From contig DVHF01000033.1 of NCBI GenBank assembly GCA_018712265.1, positions 1 to 53,738 of the forward strand: 53,738 nt of DNA, given 5' to 3'. Made by a program: the position numbers and the translations under genes. The stretch comes from Candidatus Gallacutalibacter pullicola. Its GTDB lineage: Bacteria > Bacillota > Clostridia > Oscillospirales > Acutalibacteraceae. This document shows, piece after piece, positions 8,828 to 17,191 of this stretch. Within the stretch, counting starts at the first letter, position 1. Every line of letters starts with the position of its first letter. The notes under the pieces are model-generated. The model ran no database searches. It was given only the letters and a program-made list of their open reading frames with translations, and was not told the DNA's origin.

Positions 8828-9401
8828 GGCAGGTTCCCTCCAAAAAATTTTTTAAAATCTGTCCGCCCTGCGGCGTCAGGATTGATTCCGGGTGAAATTG
8901 CAGTCCGTATACGGGGCGGTTCCGGAGCCGCACCGCCATAATCTCGCCGTCATCGCGGGCGCGGGCGGCCACTTCCAGACAATCCGGCAGGGAATCCCCT
9001 TTAACGGCCAGCGAATGGTAGCGGGCGGCAGGGATGACGTCCGGCAGGCCGCGGAAGATCGGGCACGCCGTATCGACAGCCACCTCGGACTGCTTGCCGT
9101 GCATCAGCCGCGACGCATAGGACACCACGCCGCCGAACGCTTCACAGATCGCCTGATGCCCCAGACACACGCCCAAAATCGGCAGTTCATCAGACAGCGC
9201 GCGCACAGCATCTTCACAAACGCCCGCTTGCGCAGGCTTCCCCGGTCCCGGAGACAGAATCAGGTGAGACGGCGCAAGCTCCCGGATCCCATCCACCATG
9301 ATTTTATCATTGCGCACCACCTTAATATCGGGGCGGATACTGCCCGCCAGCTGAAAGAGATTATAGGAAAAGCTGTCGTAGTTATCAATAAGCAGAATCA
9401 T
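8820..9401 (-). CDS. trpG: Anthranilate synthase glutamine amidotransferase component
   Basis: TrpG releases ammonia from glutamine for TrpE. The 193-residue class I amidotransferase starts [17 protein letters not shown], has LSPGPGKP, the nucleophile Cys in [15 protein letters not shown], and the catalytic His/Glu in [10 protein letters not shown]. The ATG at 9401 overlaps the trpE stop (ATGA). The same subunit may also serve PabA in folate synthesis, but the operon position points to tryptophan. Confidence 0.96.
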   Translation of the reverse strand: MILLIDNYDSFSYNLFQLAGSIRPDIKVVRNDKIMVDGIRELAPSHLILSPGPGKPAQAGVCEDAVRALSDELPILGVCLGHQAICEAFGGVVSYASRLMHGKQSEVAVDTACPIFRGLPDVIPAARYHSLAVKGDSLPDCLEVAARARDDGEIMAVRLRNRPVYGLQFHPESILTPQGGQILKNFLEGTCHD

Positions 9402-10873
9402 AAATCCCTCTCTTTCCGGGCCAGCTCCAAAGCCCGCACAACGGCCTGCGCCTTGTTGATGCACTCCTGATACTCCTTTTCCGGCACGGAATCGGCGACG
9501 ATCCCCGCCCCGGAACGGATAAACACGCGCCCGTTTTTCTGGAACGCAAGCCTGATTGCGATGCACGTATCGAGATTCCCGGTAAACGCCAAATACCCGA
9601 TCGCGCCGCCGTACACGCCGCGCTTATTATTTTCCAGCTCGTCGATGATCTCCATGGCCCGCAGCTTCGGCGCGCCGGAGAGCGTCCCCGCAGGCAGGAT
9701 GGCGTCGATCGCGTCCACGGCGTCACAGCCCCCGCGGATTTCCCCGCTGACGGTCGATCCAATGTGCATTACATGTGAAAATTTCTCCACGGATAAATGC
9801 TTCTCCACCCTGACCGATCCGAATCTGCTGATCTTCCCGATATCGTTCCTCCCGAGATCCACCAGCATATTGTGCTCGGCAAGCTCCTTTTCGTCGGCGA
9901 GAAGCTCGCGGGTGAGGGCCTCGTCCTCCTCCGGCGTCTTTCCGCGCGGGCGCGTCCCTGCCAGCGGGAATGTGCGGATTACGCCGTCCTCAAGCCGGAC
10001 CAGCGTTTCCGGCGACGCCCCGGCCATCTCCATATCGTCGCTCGTAAAGTAGAACAGATACGGCGACGGATTCGTCGTGCGCAGGATCCTGTAAACATCG
10101 AGCAGAGATCCCTCGAACCCGGCTTCCAGACGGTTGGAAAGCACCACCTGAAAAATATCGCCCTCATAGATATATCGTTTCGCCTTCTCCACCATCGCGC
10201 AATAGGCGTCCCTATCAAAGAGCGGGCGCACCGGGGTAGTCAGGCGGGCGGGACGGCGTGGGATCGGCGTCCCGTGGCGGAGCAGCTCGGCCATCCGATC
10301 GAGGCAGGCGCACGCCGCCGGATACGACGTGTCCAAATCCTCCGCGTCCGCGTTGGCGATAAGGATCAGCTTCTGCCGGAAGTTATCGAACGCGATCACG
10401 CTGCGGAACAGCATCAAGTCCATATCCTGAAATTTCTCCTGATCCTCCGCATCCAGACGCAGGGACGGCTCCGCGTACTTGACATAATCATACGAGAAAT
10501 AGCCAACCAGTCCCCCGGTAAAGGGTGGCTGTCCGGCAATCCGAGGGCTTTTATGGGCCGCGAGGATTTCCCGCAGCGCGTCCCCGGGATTCCGGCTGTC
10601 GGCGGAGTCCCCGTCTGCGGACCGGATCCGCAGCATACCGTCCTTACAGGTAATCTCAAGTTCCGGCTCGAAGCCAAGGAACGACCAGCGGCCCCAGCCC
10701 TCGCTGTCGGCGGCGGATTCCAGCAGGAAGCAGTGGTTATCCTGTGCACGCAGGATCCGCAGCGCCTGAATCGGCGTAATGAAGTCGGACAGAAGCTCCC
10801 TGACGACAGGGATTTCCCGGTACTCTCCGGAGGAAGCCAGTTCCCTGGCCTCCCTGAGCGATGGATAATACAT
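9398..10873 (-). CDS. trpE: Anthranilate synthase component I
   Basis: TrpE makes anthranilate from chorismate and ammonia. The 491-residue chorismate-binding enzyme carries RLEDGVIRTFPLAGTRPRG, EHNMLVDLGRNDIG and the C-terminal PAGTLSGAPK and FIRSGAGIVADS motifs. The N-terminal region contains LLESA, the usual element of the tryptophan feedback site. It is first in the operon and starts about 25 bases after the T-box terminator, so T-box read-through controls all seven genes. Confidence 0.96.
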   Translation of the reverse strand: MYYPSLREARELASSGEYREIPVVRELLSDFITPIQALRILRAQDNHCFLLESAADSEGWGRWSFLGFEPELEITCKDGMLRIRSADGDSADSRNPGDALREILAAHKSPRIAGQPPFTGGLVGYFSYDYVKYAEPSLRLDAEDQEKFQDMDLMLFRSVIAFDNFRQKLILIANADAEDLDTSYPAACACLDRMAELLRHGTPIPRRPARLTTPVRPLFDRDAYCAMVEKAKRYIYEGDIFQVVLSNRLEAGFEGSLLDVYRILRTTNPSPYLFYFTSDDMEMAGASPETLVRLEDGVIRTFPLAGTRPRGKTPEEDEALTRELLADEKELAEHNMLVDLGRNDIGKISRFGSVRVEKHLSVEKFSHVMHIGSTVSGEIRGGCDAVDAIDAILPAGTLSGAPKLRAMEIIDELENNKRGVYGGAIGYLAFTGNLDTCIAIRLAFQKNGRVFIRSGAGIVADSVPEKEYQECINKAQAVVRALELARKERDL

Positions 10874-10897
10874 GATGTCCTCCTGTTCCGGGACGGG

Positions 10898-11160
10898 ATC
10901 GCATAAAAAAACGCCCGTCCCTGATAGATACTATCAAGGACGAGCGGAATCCACTCGCGGTGCCACCTTGCTTCGCGGCGCAGAGCCGCACACTTTGCGG
11001 GATACCAACATATCCCCGGCAACTGACGTATGCCTGCACGTCGCAGAATACTGAGCCAGACGGCTGTTCCTTGCGCCCTCCGTGATCCATTTGCCTGCCT
11101 GCGTTCTGTCCGGCTCTCAGCCTCCCGGACTCTCTGTGAGTGCATCAACAGACGTTATCT
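10898..11160 (-). promoter_or_regulatory. Tryptophan T-box riboswitch
   Basis: On the minus strand the leader has the T-box bulge sequence AAGGTGGCACCGCG (10956-10969) that pairs with the uncharged tRNA acceptor end. It is followed by a terminator hairpin (10912-10946) and a run of seven T. The specifier is read as TGG (Trp) at 11087-11089 in the context TGGATCACGGAG; the leu T-box in this window has CTC in the same ATCnCGGAG setting. Uncharged tRNA-Trp should favour read-through into trpEGDCFBA. Confidence 0.93.
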
Positions 11161-11195
11161 TCACTTCAACGGTTTCAAAATGAAATTGTGGCTTT

Positions 11196-11225
11196 ATTAT
11201 ACTACACCCCTTTCCCCTTTGTCAA
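11196..11225 (-). promoter_or_regulatory. Promoter of the trp operon
   Basis: On the minus strand a perfect TTGACA (11220-11225) and a perfect TATAAT (11196-11201) are separated by 18 bases. The start would lie about 30 bases before the T-box. Confidence 0.88.
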
Positions 11226-11270
11226 CCCCCCACGCAGACGCTTACGGGGAGCACTTTTCCCATCAAAGAA

Positions 11271-11414
11271 AGAGGATCCGTCTCGACTGCGAGAACAGAC
11301 ACTCTGCGCGCTTGGGCGGAACCGGGTCCGGGACTGCGTCCCGGCGCGGGGTTGAGGGGGCGCGGAGCCCCCTCATGGGGCCACGGGGCAAAGCCCCGTC
11401 TCGGCAGAGGGGGG
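11271..11414 (+). repeat. Family B hairpin-string repeat, copy 1 (behind clpC)
   Basis: The element begins GAGGATCCGTCTCGAC and has the shared core GGGCGGAACCGGGTCCGGGA, then hairpins GGGACTGCGTCCC, GGGGGCGCGGAGCCCCC and GGGGCAAAGCCCC. Its right end abuts the clpC stop codon. Related copies lie at 19359-19530, 45285-45367 and, inverted behind + strand genes, at 38279-38350 and 50438-50520. Confidence 0.8.
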
Positions 11415-13865
11415 TTATTTTTGACGGAATACGAATTCGCCGTTTTCGTAGGTACATTCGGCGGGATGGCCTTTTTGCAGGCGGCCCTCCAGAATTTGCT
11501 CCGAAAGCTTATCCTCGATCTTTGTCTGGATCGCACGGCGCAGAGGACGCGCGCCATACACCGGATCGAAGCCCTGTTTCGCGATCTCATCCACGGCCTC
11601 GGGAAGAAACTCCACATCCATGTCAAGGCCCTTGAGACGCGCCTTGAGCGTGTCGAGCATCCGCACCGCAATCTCGCGGATGTCGGCATCAGTGAGCTTG
11701 TTGAATACGATAATATCATCGACGCGGTTCAGGAATTCCGGGCGGAACGTGTTCTTCAGCTCGCCCAGCACCAGATCGCGGATCTTTTCAGCGTCCGCTT
11801 CACGGCTTTCCGGCGTGAACCCAAGATTCTGCTTTTTCTCCGTAATCAGACGCGCGCCGACGTTCGACGTCATGATAATTACCGTGTTCTTGAAATCCAC
11901 ATGACGCCCCTGAGAATCCGTCAGACGGCCGTCGTCCAGGATTTGCAGCAGCATATTGAACACGTCCGGATGCGCCTTTTCAATCTCATCGAACAGCACC
12001 ACCGAATACGGCTTGCGGCGCACCGCCTCTGTCAGCTGTCCGCCCTCGTCGTACCCGACATAGCCCGGAGGCGAACCAACCAGACGGGATACCGTGTGCT
12101 TCTCCATGTACTCCGACATATCGAAGCGGATCATGGCGTTTTCATCGCCGAACATCGCTTCCGCAAGCGCCTTGCACAGCTCCGTCTTGCCGACGCCGGT
12201 CGGCCCGAGGAAGATAAACGACCCGATCGGACGCTTCGGATCCTTTAATCCGACACGGCCGCGGCGAATGGCGCGCGATACTGCGCTGACCGCTTCGTCC
12301 TGCCCTACCAGACGCTTGTGCAGCGTGTCCTCCAAATGAAGCAGACGCTCGCTTTCTTCCTCCGTCAGCTGGGAGACAGGCACGCCCGTCCACATCGATA
12401 CCACACTGGCAATATCGTCCGGCGTGACCTCGCCGCTCTGATGCTCGCTGCTCTGCTTCCAGGCCGCATTCTGCTTCTCCAATTCTGCGCGGGCTTCCTT
12501 TTCCTCGTCGCGGATCTTTGCGGCGCGCTCAAAATCCTGCGTATTCACGGCGGCAGCTTTCTCCTGCTCCAGCTCCTTGATCCGCTTTTCCAGATCCTTC
12601 ATCGGATCCGGCGCGGTGAAGGCGCGCAGGCGGACACGCGACGCCGCTTCGTCCACCAGGTCGATGGCCTTGTCCGGCAGATACCGATCCGAAATGTACC
12701 GCGACGACAGCTTGACCGCCGCCTGAATCGCGTCGTCCGTGATCTTTACCTTGTGATGCGCTTCATACCGATCGCGCAGCCCCTTGAGGATCTCCACCGT
12801 CTCCTCCTCGGACGGCTCGCCGACCGTCACAGGCTGGAACCGGCGTTCCAGCGCGGCATCCTTTTCGATGTACTTGCGGTACTCGTTGATGGTGGTCGCG
12901 CCGATCACCTGGAAATCTCCGCGGGCAAGAGCAGGCTTGAGGATATTCGCAGCATCGGTGGAACCCTCCGCCGAGCCTGCGCCCACAATCGTGTGCAGCT
13001 CATCGATAAACAGAATCACGTTGCCGGCCTTGCGCACCTCATCCATCGCGGACTTGATGCGTTCCTCAAAATCGCCGCGGTACTTCGTCCCGGCGACCAT
13101 ACCGGTCAGATCGAGGGAGATCAGACGCTTGCCCTTGAGCAGCTCCGGAACCTCGCCGGACGCGATTTTCAGCGCCAGACCTTCCACCACAGCCGTCTTG
13201 CCGACGCCCGGTTCGCCGATCAGGCACGGATTATTCTTTGTGCGGCGCGACAGGATCTGCACTACGCGTTCGATTTCGTTCTTCCTGCCGATAACGGGAT
13301 CGATCCCGCCCTGTGCAGCGAGGGCTGTCAGATCGCGGCCAAACTGATCGAGCGTCTTAGTGGAACCTTTCCCGGCCGCCCCGGCCTGCGGGGATGCCGG
13401 CGGGATCGGTTCCTGCGAATCCCCGCCGTTATTCAGCGCGGCGACGATCTCCGATTCGATGTCTTTGGCGCGCACGCCGAGGGCTTCCAGGAACCGGACG
13501 CCGTAGCTGTCGCCCTCCTGAAGCACGGCCAGCAGCAGATGCTCTGTTCCCACATAGTTGTGGCCCATGTGCGCCGCTTCCATCACGGCAATTTGCAGGA
13601 TTCTCTTGCTGCGCGGCGTAAAATCATCCGCCGTCAGCGAGGTGCGCATCCCTGCGCCAATCTTTTCGCGGATCATCTGATCCAGCTTTTCGTCCGTGAC
13701 GCCGAGTTTGTCCAGCACAACGGCGGCCACGCCGCTCTTTTCACGGAGCAGTCCCAGCAGGATATGCTCGCTGCCGATATAAGTATGGCCCAATTCCTGC
13801 GCCGCCTCAATCGCAAGGTTCAGCGCTTCATTGGCCTTTTCTGTAAAACCGTTAAAACGATACAT
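11415..13865 (-). CDS. clpC: ATP-dependent Clp protease ATP-binding subunit ClpC
   Basis: ClpC is the AAA+ unfoldase that feeds ClpP and degrades arginine-phosphorylated proteins. The 816 residues comprise two N-terminal Clp repeats (1-150), a first ATPase domain with Walker A GEPGVGKT (about 217-224) and FIDELHT, a UVR-like coiled middle region (DFERAAKIRDEEKEA), and a second ATPase domain with GPTGVGKT and GYVGYDEGG. The ATG at 13865 is preferred over 13871 because GGAG is 8 bases upstream. Unlike the usual compact operon, about 490 bases of repeats separate it from mcsB. Confidence 0.95.
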   Translation of the reverse strand: MYRFNGFTEKANEALNLAIEAAQELGHTYIGSEHILLGLLREKSGVAAVVLDKLGVTDEKLDQMIREKIGAGMRTSLTADDFTPRSKRILQIAVMEAAHMGHNYVGTEHLLLAVLQEGDSYGVRFLEALGVRAKDIESEIVAALNNGGDSQEPIPPASPQAGAAGKGSTKTLDQFGRDLTALAAQGGIDPVIGRKNEIERVVQILSRRTKNNPCLIGEPGVGKTAVVEGLALKIASGEVPELLKGKRLISLDLTGMVAGTKYRGDFEERIKSAMDEVRKAGNVILFIDELHTIVGAGSAEGSTDAANILKPALARGDFQVIGATTINEYRKYIEKDAALERRFQPVTVGEPSEEETVEILKGLRDRYEAHHKVKITDDAIQAAVKLSSRYISDRYLPDKAIDLVDEAASRVRLRAFTAPDPMKDLEKRIKELEQEKAAAVNTQDFERAAKIRDEEKEARAELEKQNAAWKQSSEHQSGEVTPDDIASVVSMWTGVPVSQLTEEESERLLHLEDTLHKRLVGQDEAVSAVSRAIRRGRVGLKDPKRPIGSFIFLGPTGVGKTELCKALAEAMFGDENAMIRFDMSEYMEKHTVSRLVGSPPGYVGYDEGGQLTEAVRRKPYSVVLFDEIEKAHPDVFNMLLQILDDGRLTDSQGRHVDFKNTVIIMTSNVGARLITEKKQNLGFTPESREADAEKIRDLVLGELKNTFRPEFLNRVDDIIVFNKLTDADIREIAVRMLDTLKARLKGLDMDVEFLPEAVDEIAKQGFDPVYGARPLRRAIQTKIEDKLSEQILEGRLQKGHPAECTYENGEFVFRQK

Positions 13866-13895
13866 ACACATTTCTCCATTCTATCTAAAAAGCTT

Positions 13896-13901
13896 ATTAT
13901 A
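13896..13901 (-). promoter_or_regulatory. Possible -10 box for clpC
   Basis: A perfect TATAAT on the minus strand lies 30 bases before the clpC start. No convincing -35 box and no CtsR heptad pair was found with it, so the promoter is tentative. It would explain expression of clpC despite the long repeat insertion after mcsB. Confidence 0.35.
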
Positions 13902-13949
13902 ATCAAATCTGCTCCACGGTCTTTCTGCGCCTATAGGATCCCTGACAGG

Positions 13950-14203
13950 CTCGCCGCCGCGACAGAGTATTAGAGGTTATCGCAATTCCCGCGAAGCGCA
14001 CCTGCGGTGAGCAGATCGCGCAATGCGTCATACTTCCGCCCGGCTTGGTGCGCGATGGGGCAGAGACGCCCGCGTTGCAGCTTTGCGGATAAATATCATA
14101 TTCCCCGACCAGCCTGCCGCCGCGACAGAGTATTACAGGTTATTCACAATTCCCGCGAAGTGTCAGCGGAGCGCGACGCGGTCTACGTGCAGACTTAGTC
14201 TGC
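13950..14203 (+). repeat. Repeat cluster D-C-D between clpC and mcsB
   Basis: The gene-free stretch holds a partial family D block (13950-13998), a family C unit (about 14000-14100, with the CCGCCCGGCTTGG and GACGCCCGCGTT blocks) and a full family D block (14115-14203) ending TGCAGACTTAGTCTGC, which runs directly into a family A element. The mosaic shows that these families are often inserted next to each other. I see no gene or RNA gene in it. Confidence 0.7.
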
Positions 14204-14350
14204 CGCAAAGGCGTTCCAGCGAACCATCCACCGGATGGTTCGCCTCCACTGTTCGCTCACCTTTCCGGGTGGCCGCTTCGCGGCCTTTTTCGCTGCGGGG
14301 CTCTGCCCCGCCCCCCGCAGCCTTTGAAAAGGCTGGCGAAACTTTTAATT
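14204..14350 (+). repeat. Family A four-hairpin repeat, copy 2 (behind mcsB)
   Basis: It has the same four-hairpin order as at 4301-4458 with changed stems: GCGAACCATCCACCGGATGGTT, GGCCGCTTCGCGGCC, GCGGGGCTCTGCCCCGC and CAGCCTTTGAAAAGGCTG. Its right end lies 6 bases from the mcsB stop. The stem changes keep the pairing. Confidence 0.85.
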
Positions 14351-14356
14351 TTTCCC

Positions 14357-15385
14357 TTATCCGACCGGGGCGAGGGCTTCGCGCACCGTTTTCGCCCGAA
14401 GCACATCCCTCTGCGCCGGCGAAAGCGTCTGGCCGCCCGGCAGCATAATCGTCGCCGGCTGTACCCGCACCATCAGAGCATTGAGTTTATCATACGAAAT
14501 ATTCGGAATCAGCCCCTCTGAAATCCCAATACGGATTTTCGACAGAAGCTTCATAAATTCATCGTTGGTGAGCATCCGTGCGTTTTGCAGGATACCGAGC
14601 GACCGGCAGATGGAATCCTGTGTCTCGATATTCTTCGACAGCGTCTTGCGTGCGGCGCGCTCCTGCGAGACAAGCTGCATCGCAATGCGTCCCAGATTTT
14701 CTATCGCTTCTTTTTCGCTCAGTCCAAGCGTCACCTGGTTGGAAAGCTGGTAGATCGCGCCCACCGGCTCGCTCCCCTCTCCGTAGATGCCGCGGATTGC
14801 AAGTCCCAGCTTGGAAAGGCTGTTCGCTACACGGCCCATCACGCCGCTCTCCTGCAGGGCAGGCAGATGCAGCATCAGCGAGGCGCGCATCCCTGTGCCG
14901 AGGTTTGTCGGGCACTGCGTCAGATAGCCGAGACGCTCGTCGAACGCGAAATCCAGCCGTTCATTGAGCAGCGTGTCGAGCTTATCGGCGACGCTGTACG
15001 CCTGATCCAGCGCAAGGCCCTCGCGCATCACCTGGATCCGCAGATGGTCCTCCTCGTTGATCATGATCGATACGCTTTCATCGTCCGAGAGAATCAGTCC
15101 GCGGCCGCGGGTATCGGAAATAAATTCCGGGCTGACAAGGTGGCGTTCCACCAGAGAAACAGCGTCCGTCTTGCTGATATCCTCCATGTTGATGAATCTG
15201 TACGGGGATCCAATCAGCTGCATACACTGCCCCACAGAGCCGCACACAGCCTTCTCCACTTTCTGGCGCTGGTCGAGCGAGAGCCGTCCCGGGAACGGAT
15301 ATTCTTTGATGTTCCTCGCAAGGCGGATTCTCGTGCTGAGGATCACATCGCCCTGATCGCCGCTTTTTTCATACCATTTGGTCAT
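14357..15385 (-). CDS. mcsB: Protein arginine kinase McsB
   Basis: McsB phosphorylates arginines on misfolded proteins (and on CtsR), marking them for ClpC-ClpP. The 342-residue phosphagen-kinase fold has STRIRLARN near the N-terminus, NEEDHLRIQ (about 110-118) and the kinase signature CPTNLGTGMRAS with Cys158, the counterpart of the conserved active-site cysteine. The start overlaps the mcsA stop (ATGA), which fits its need for McsA as activator. A family A repeat follows the stop. Confidence 0.96.
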   Translation of the reverse strand: MTKWYEKSGDQGDVILSTRIRLARNIKEYPFPGRLSLDQRQKVEKAVCGSVGQCMQLIGSPYRFINMEDISKTDAVSLVERHLVSPEFISDTRGRGLILSDDESVSIMINEEDHLRIQVMREGLALDQAYSVADKLDTLLNERLDFAFDERLGYLTQCPTNLGTGMRASLMLHLPALQESGVMGRVANSLSKLGLAIRGIYGEGSEPVGAIYQLSNQVTLGLSEKEAIENLGRIAMQLVSQERAARKTLSKNIETQDSICRSLGILQNARMLTNDEFMKLLSKIRIGISEGLIPNISYDKLNALMVRVQPATIMLPGGQTLSPAQRDVLRAKTVREALAPVG

Positions 15386-15930
15386 TTCTGATCCCCTCTT
15401 TCCAATTCCTTAATCTCATCGCGAAGCTTGGCCGCTTCCTCAAAATTCTGCGCCTCCACCGCTTCCTTCATCAGGCGGCGCTTTTCCTCCAGCAGCGTTT
15501 CGCCGGAGGGAACCTTATTTTCTGTCATTACCTGAAGCCCTTCCTCCGGCTTGACCTTGAGCATCGAACCGGACGGATGCTTCCCACAGTGCTTTGTGTT
15601 GCCGTGGATCTTCTGGATCGACGGGAGCAGCCTGTCGTAAAAGGTGTGGTAACATTCCGCGCAGCCTACGCGGCCGGCGCGCGCGATATCCTCAAACGAG
15701 GAACCGCAGCCGGGACACCTCTGCACCTCCAGCGATGGGGACGACGAGATCTGCGGGCCGAAAAAGCTGCTCAGCAGGCTGCCGACGTTCATCCCGAAGC
15801 CGGGGAACAGGTTCCCGTAGCCCATCTTCTGGGCGCAGTCTGCGCAAAGCGAATATTCAGTAAGCTCTCCGTTAATAATCGTTTTCACATGGGTAGTCGC
15901 GGGATTTTTTCCGCAAGCCTGGCAAAGCAT
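15382..15930 (-). CDS. mcsA: McsB activator protein McsA
   Basis: McsA activates McsB and helps modulate CtsR. The 182 residues have four CxxC pairs that should bind zinc (Cys3/6, 29/32, 72/75, 90/93) and a C-terminal UVR motif (EAQNFEEAAKLRDEIKELE, about 157-176). The start at 15930 follows AGGAGGTATTTTATT. It lies 73 bases downstream of ctsR and overlaps mcsB, the standard ctsR-mcsA-mcsB order. Confidence 0.93.
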   Translation of the reverse strand: MLCQACGKNPATTHVKTIINGELTEYSLCADCAQKMGYGNLFPGFGMNVGSLLSSFFGPQISSSPSLEVQRCPGCGSSFEDIARAGRVGCAECYHTFYDRLLPSIQKIHGNTKHCGKHPSGSMLKVKPEEGLQVMTENKVPSGETLLEEKRRLMKEAVEAQNFEEAAKLRDEIKELERGDQK

Positions 15931-16003
15931 AATAAAATACCTCCTGTCATATTCCGTAATCCTATTGTACCGGCGATCCCCTGTGGGATCCGTCGAAAAT
16001 CCG

Positions 16004-16456
16004 CTAACTCAGCAGAGCCGTCAGCATATTTTTAAATATTGCCGCCCGAAGCGCATCCCTGTTTTCCTGCGGGATCGACGCAAACGATCTCCCGCTGACA
16101 GCCGCCGCAATCAGCTGTGCGGCCTTGACGGGAATGATCTCCTGCTGCGCCAGATTGGAAAGCATCGCGTGCGCGGTGGCGCTGTCGAGCGAATTACCGA
16201 TAGAGTTGATGGTGTGCATCACCGCCGAGGATTTATCCGTCTTGACGCGGGTGATGCGGATATATCCGCCGCCGCCCCTGCGGCTTTCTACAATGTACCC
16301 CTGCTCCGGGGTGAACCGCGAGGTGATCACATAGCTGATCTGGCTCGGCACACATCCCAAAATGGAGGCCAGCTCATTCCTTTGGATTTCCGCGCGGCCG
16401 TTTTCTTCTTTCAAAAGCTGCAAAATATAATTTGCCACGCTGTCGCTGATTTTCAT
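16004..16456 (-). CDS. ctsR: Transcriptional repressor CtsR
   Basis: CtsR represses clp genes and is inactivated on heat or protein stress. The 150-residue protein begins MKISDSVANYILQLL and has the winged-helix region QRNELASILGCVPSQISYVI, the glycine-rich wing RRGGGGYIRI, and a C-terminal domain. The ATG at 16456 is preferred over GTG at 16462 because GGAGG lies 7 bases before it and only 1 base before the GTG. Two CtsR operators surround its promoter, so it is autoregulated. Confidence 0.95.
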   Translation of the reverse strand: MKISDSVANYILQLLKEENGRAEIQRNELASILGCVPSQISYVITSRFTPEQGYIVESRRGGGGYIRITRVKTDKSSAVMHTINSIGNSLDSATAHAMLSNLAQQEIIPVKAAQLIAAAVSGRSFASIPQENRDALRAAIFKNMLTALLS

Positions 16457-16477
16457 ATTCACACCTCCAAGTTTGAT

Positions 16478-16494
16478 TTTGACTTTCTTTGACT
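16478..16494 (-). promoter_or_regulatory. CtsR operator, downstream site
   Basis: On the minus strand this reads AGTCAAAGAAAGTCAAA, two AGTCAAA heptads with a 3-base spacer, an exact fit to the CtsR consensus RGTCAAANNNRGTCAAA. It lies between the -10 box and the ctsR start. Confidence 0.92.
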
Positions 16495-16505
16495 TTGTGA
16501 TATTT

Positions 16506-16534
16506 ATTATAGAGGTTTGATTTTATAAAGTCAA
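16506..16534 (-). promoter_or_regulatory. Promoter of ctsR-mcsA-mcsB
   Basis: On the minus strand TTGACT (16529-16534) and TATAAT (16506-16511) are 17 bases apart. The -35 box is itself made of CtsR heptad sequence, so bound CtsR would block RNA polymerase directly. Confidence 0.88.
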
Positions 16535-16551
16535 AGTCAGACAAAGTCAAA
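16535..16551 (+). promoter_or_regulatory. CtsR operator, upstream site (one mismatch)
   Basis: On the plus strand AGTCAGACAAAGTCAAA is a second heptad pair with a single mismatch, in the opposite direction to the site at 16478. A further AGTCAAA at 16529-16535 overlaps the -35 box, making three clustered heptads here. Confidence 0.75.
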
Positions 16552-16712
16552 TTAAAATCACATTAACTCAAATTTTTGAAATATTCCCGCATTTTCTTCG
16601 TTTTTCAAACGGAAGCTCGATTTTTTACGGTTTTTCTCCCATTCAATAAAACATTCCGGAAGCTTTCGGGATATCTTACCCCAGGTTCCATCCCATCTCG
16701 AAAAAAACCTGC

Positions 16713-16739
16713 ACCAGAAAAATTTTTTGACATAGTATA
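16713..16739 (+). promoter_or_regulatory. Possible sporulation (sigma-K-like) promoter
   Basis: AC at 16713-16714 is followed 16 bases later by CATAGTATA (16731-16739). This fits the B. subtilis sigma-K pattern AC-N16-CATANNNTA. A TTGACA at 16727 has no -10 box at the right distance for sigma-A. The motif is short and degenerate, so this is weak evidence. Confidence 0.3.
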
Positions 16740-16746
16740 TATCAAG

Positions 16747-16828
16747 ACGGCGCGGGAGAGAGCCTACGATATTCGGAGAGCGCGCATCAAGCAACGCGGG
16801 GTAACAAAATCCCGGCGCCGTGAATATC
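16747..16828 (+). ncRNA. Possible pseudoknot leader of the Cys-rich gene
   Basis: Four arms occur in the order P1-P2-P1'-P2'. ACGGCGCGGG (16747-16756) pairs with CCCGGCGCCGT (16811-16821) with one bulged base. GATATTC (16768-16774) pairs with GAATATC (16822-16828). The 3' arms are adjacent, as expected for stacked stems of an H-type pseudoknot. It ends 22 bases before the ribosome binding site AGGAGG at 16851. No known riboswitch class was recognised. Confidence 0.35.
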
Positions 16829-16865
16829 CTAATCCTATATCAATGCTTTAAGGAGGATTTCTATT

Positions 16866-16997
16866 ATGTGTAACGGTTTTGGCGGTGGCTGCTCCTGGAT
16901 CATCATCCTCATTCTCATCCTGTGCTGCTGCGGCGGGGAAAACGGCTTTAACAACGGCTGCTGCAACAACAACTGCGGCGGGAACTGCGGCTGCTAA
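16866..16997 (+). CDS. Small Cys/Gly/Asn-rich membrane-anchored microprotein
   Basis: This 43-residue protein starts MCNGFGGGCSW, continues with a hydrophobic run of Ile and Leu (IIILILIL), then CCCGG and a tail of Cys, Asn and Gly (11 Cys in total). The ATG at 16866 has AGGAGG 9 bases upstream. Similar short high-cysteine proteins occur in Clostridia under names such as 'chorion class high-cysteine protein'; that link is by resemblance only and the function is unknown. The composition and a sigma-K-like promoter suggest a spore-coat or envelope role, which is an inference. A hairpin and then a terminator follow. Confidence 0.75.
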   Translation: MCNGFGGGCSWIIILILILCCCGGENGFNNGCCNNNCGGNCGC

Positions 16998-17118
16998 CTG
17001 AGGCGTTCCAGCGCCATGCCTCCGGTGTGCCGTTCATGCGCATAGCACTCTGCTGACGGCAGATGTCCGCGGCGGAACGGTCCCGGAGGCTTCCAATCTC
17101 TTTTTTGGATAAAACACA

Positions 17119-17157
17119 GGCGGGAAAGCCGGCAAAGCTTTCCCGCCTATTTCCTTT
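17119..17157. terminator. Bidirectional terminator between microprotein and MATE genes
   Basis: A perfect 11-bp stem GGCGGGAAAGC (17119-17129) pairs with 17137-17147 around a 7-base loop. A T-rich tail follows on the plus strand (TATTTCCTTTT) and a weaker one on the minus strand. It separates the convergent genes. An additional long-range hairpin (GCCTCCGG...CCGGAGGC, about 17028-17094) lies before it. Confidence 0.8.
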
Positions 17158-17191
17158 TAAATCAGGCCCTCCTGATTTTTATGGAAGATTT

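Noticed and set aside
16558..16794. A 78-codon minus-strand open frame upstream of ctsR
   Set aside because: No ribosome binding site, no homology recognised, and it overlaps the ctsR control region and the promoter of the Cys-rich gene.
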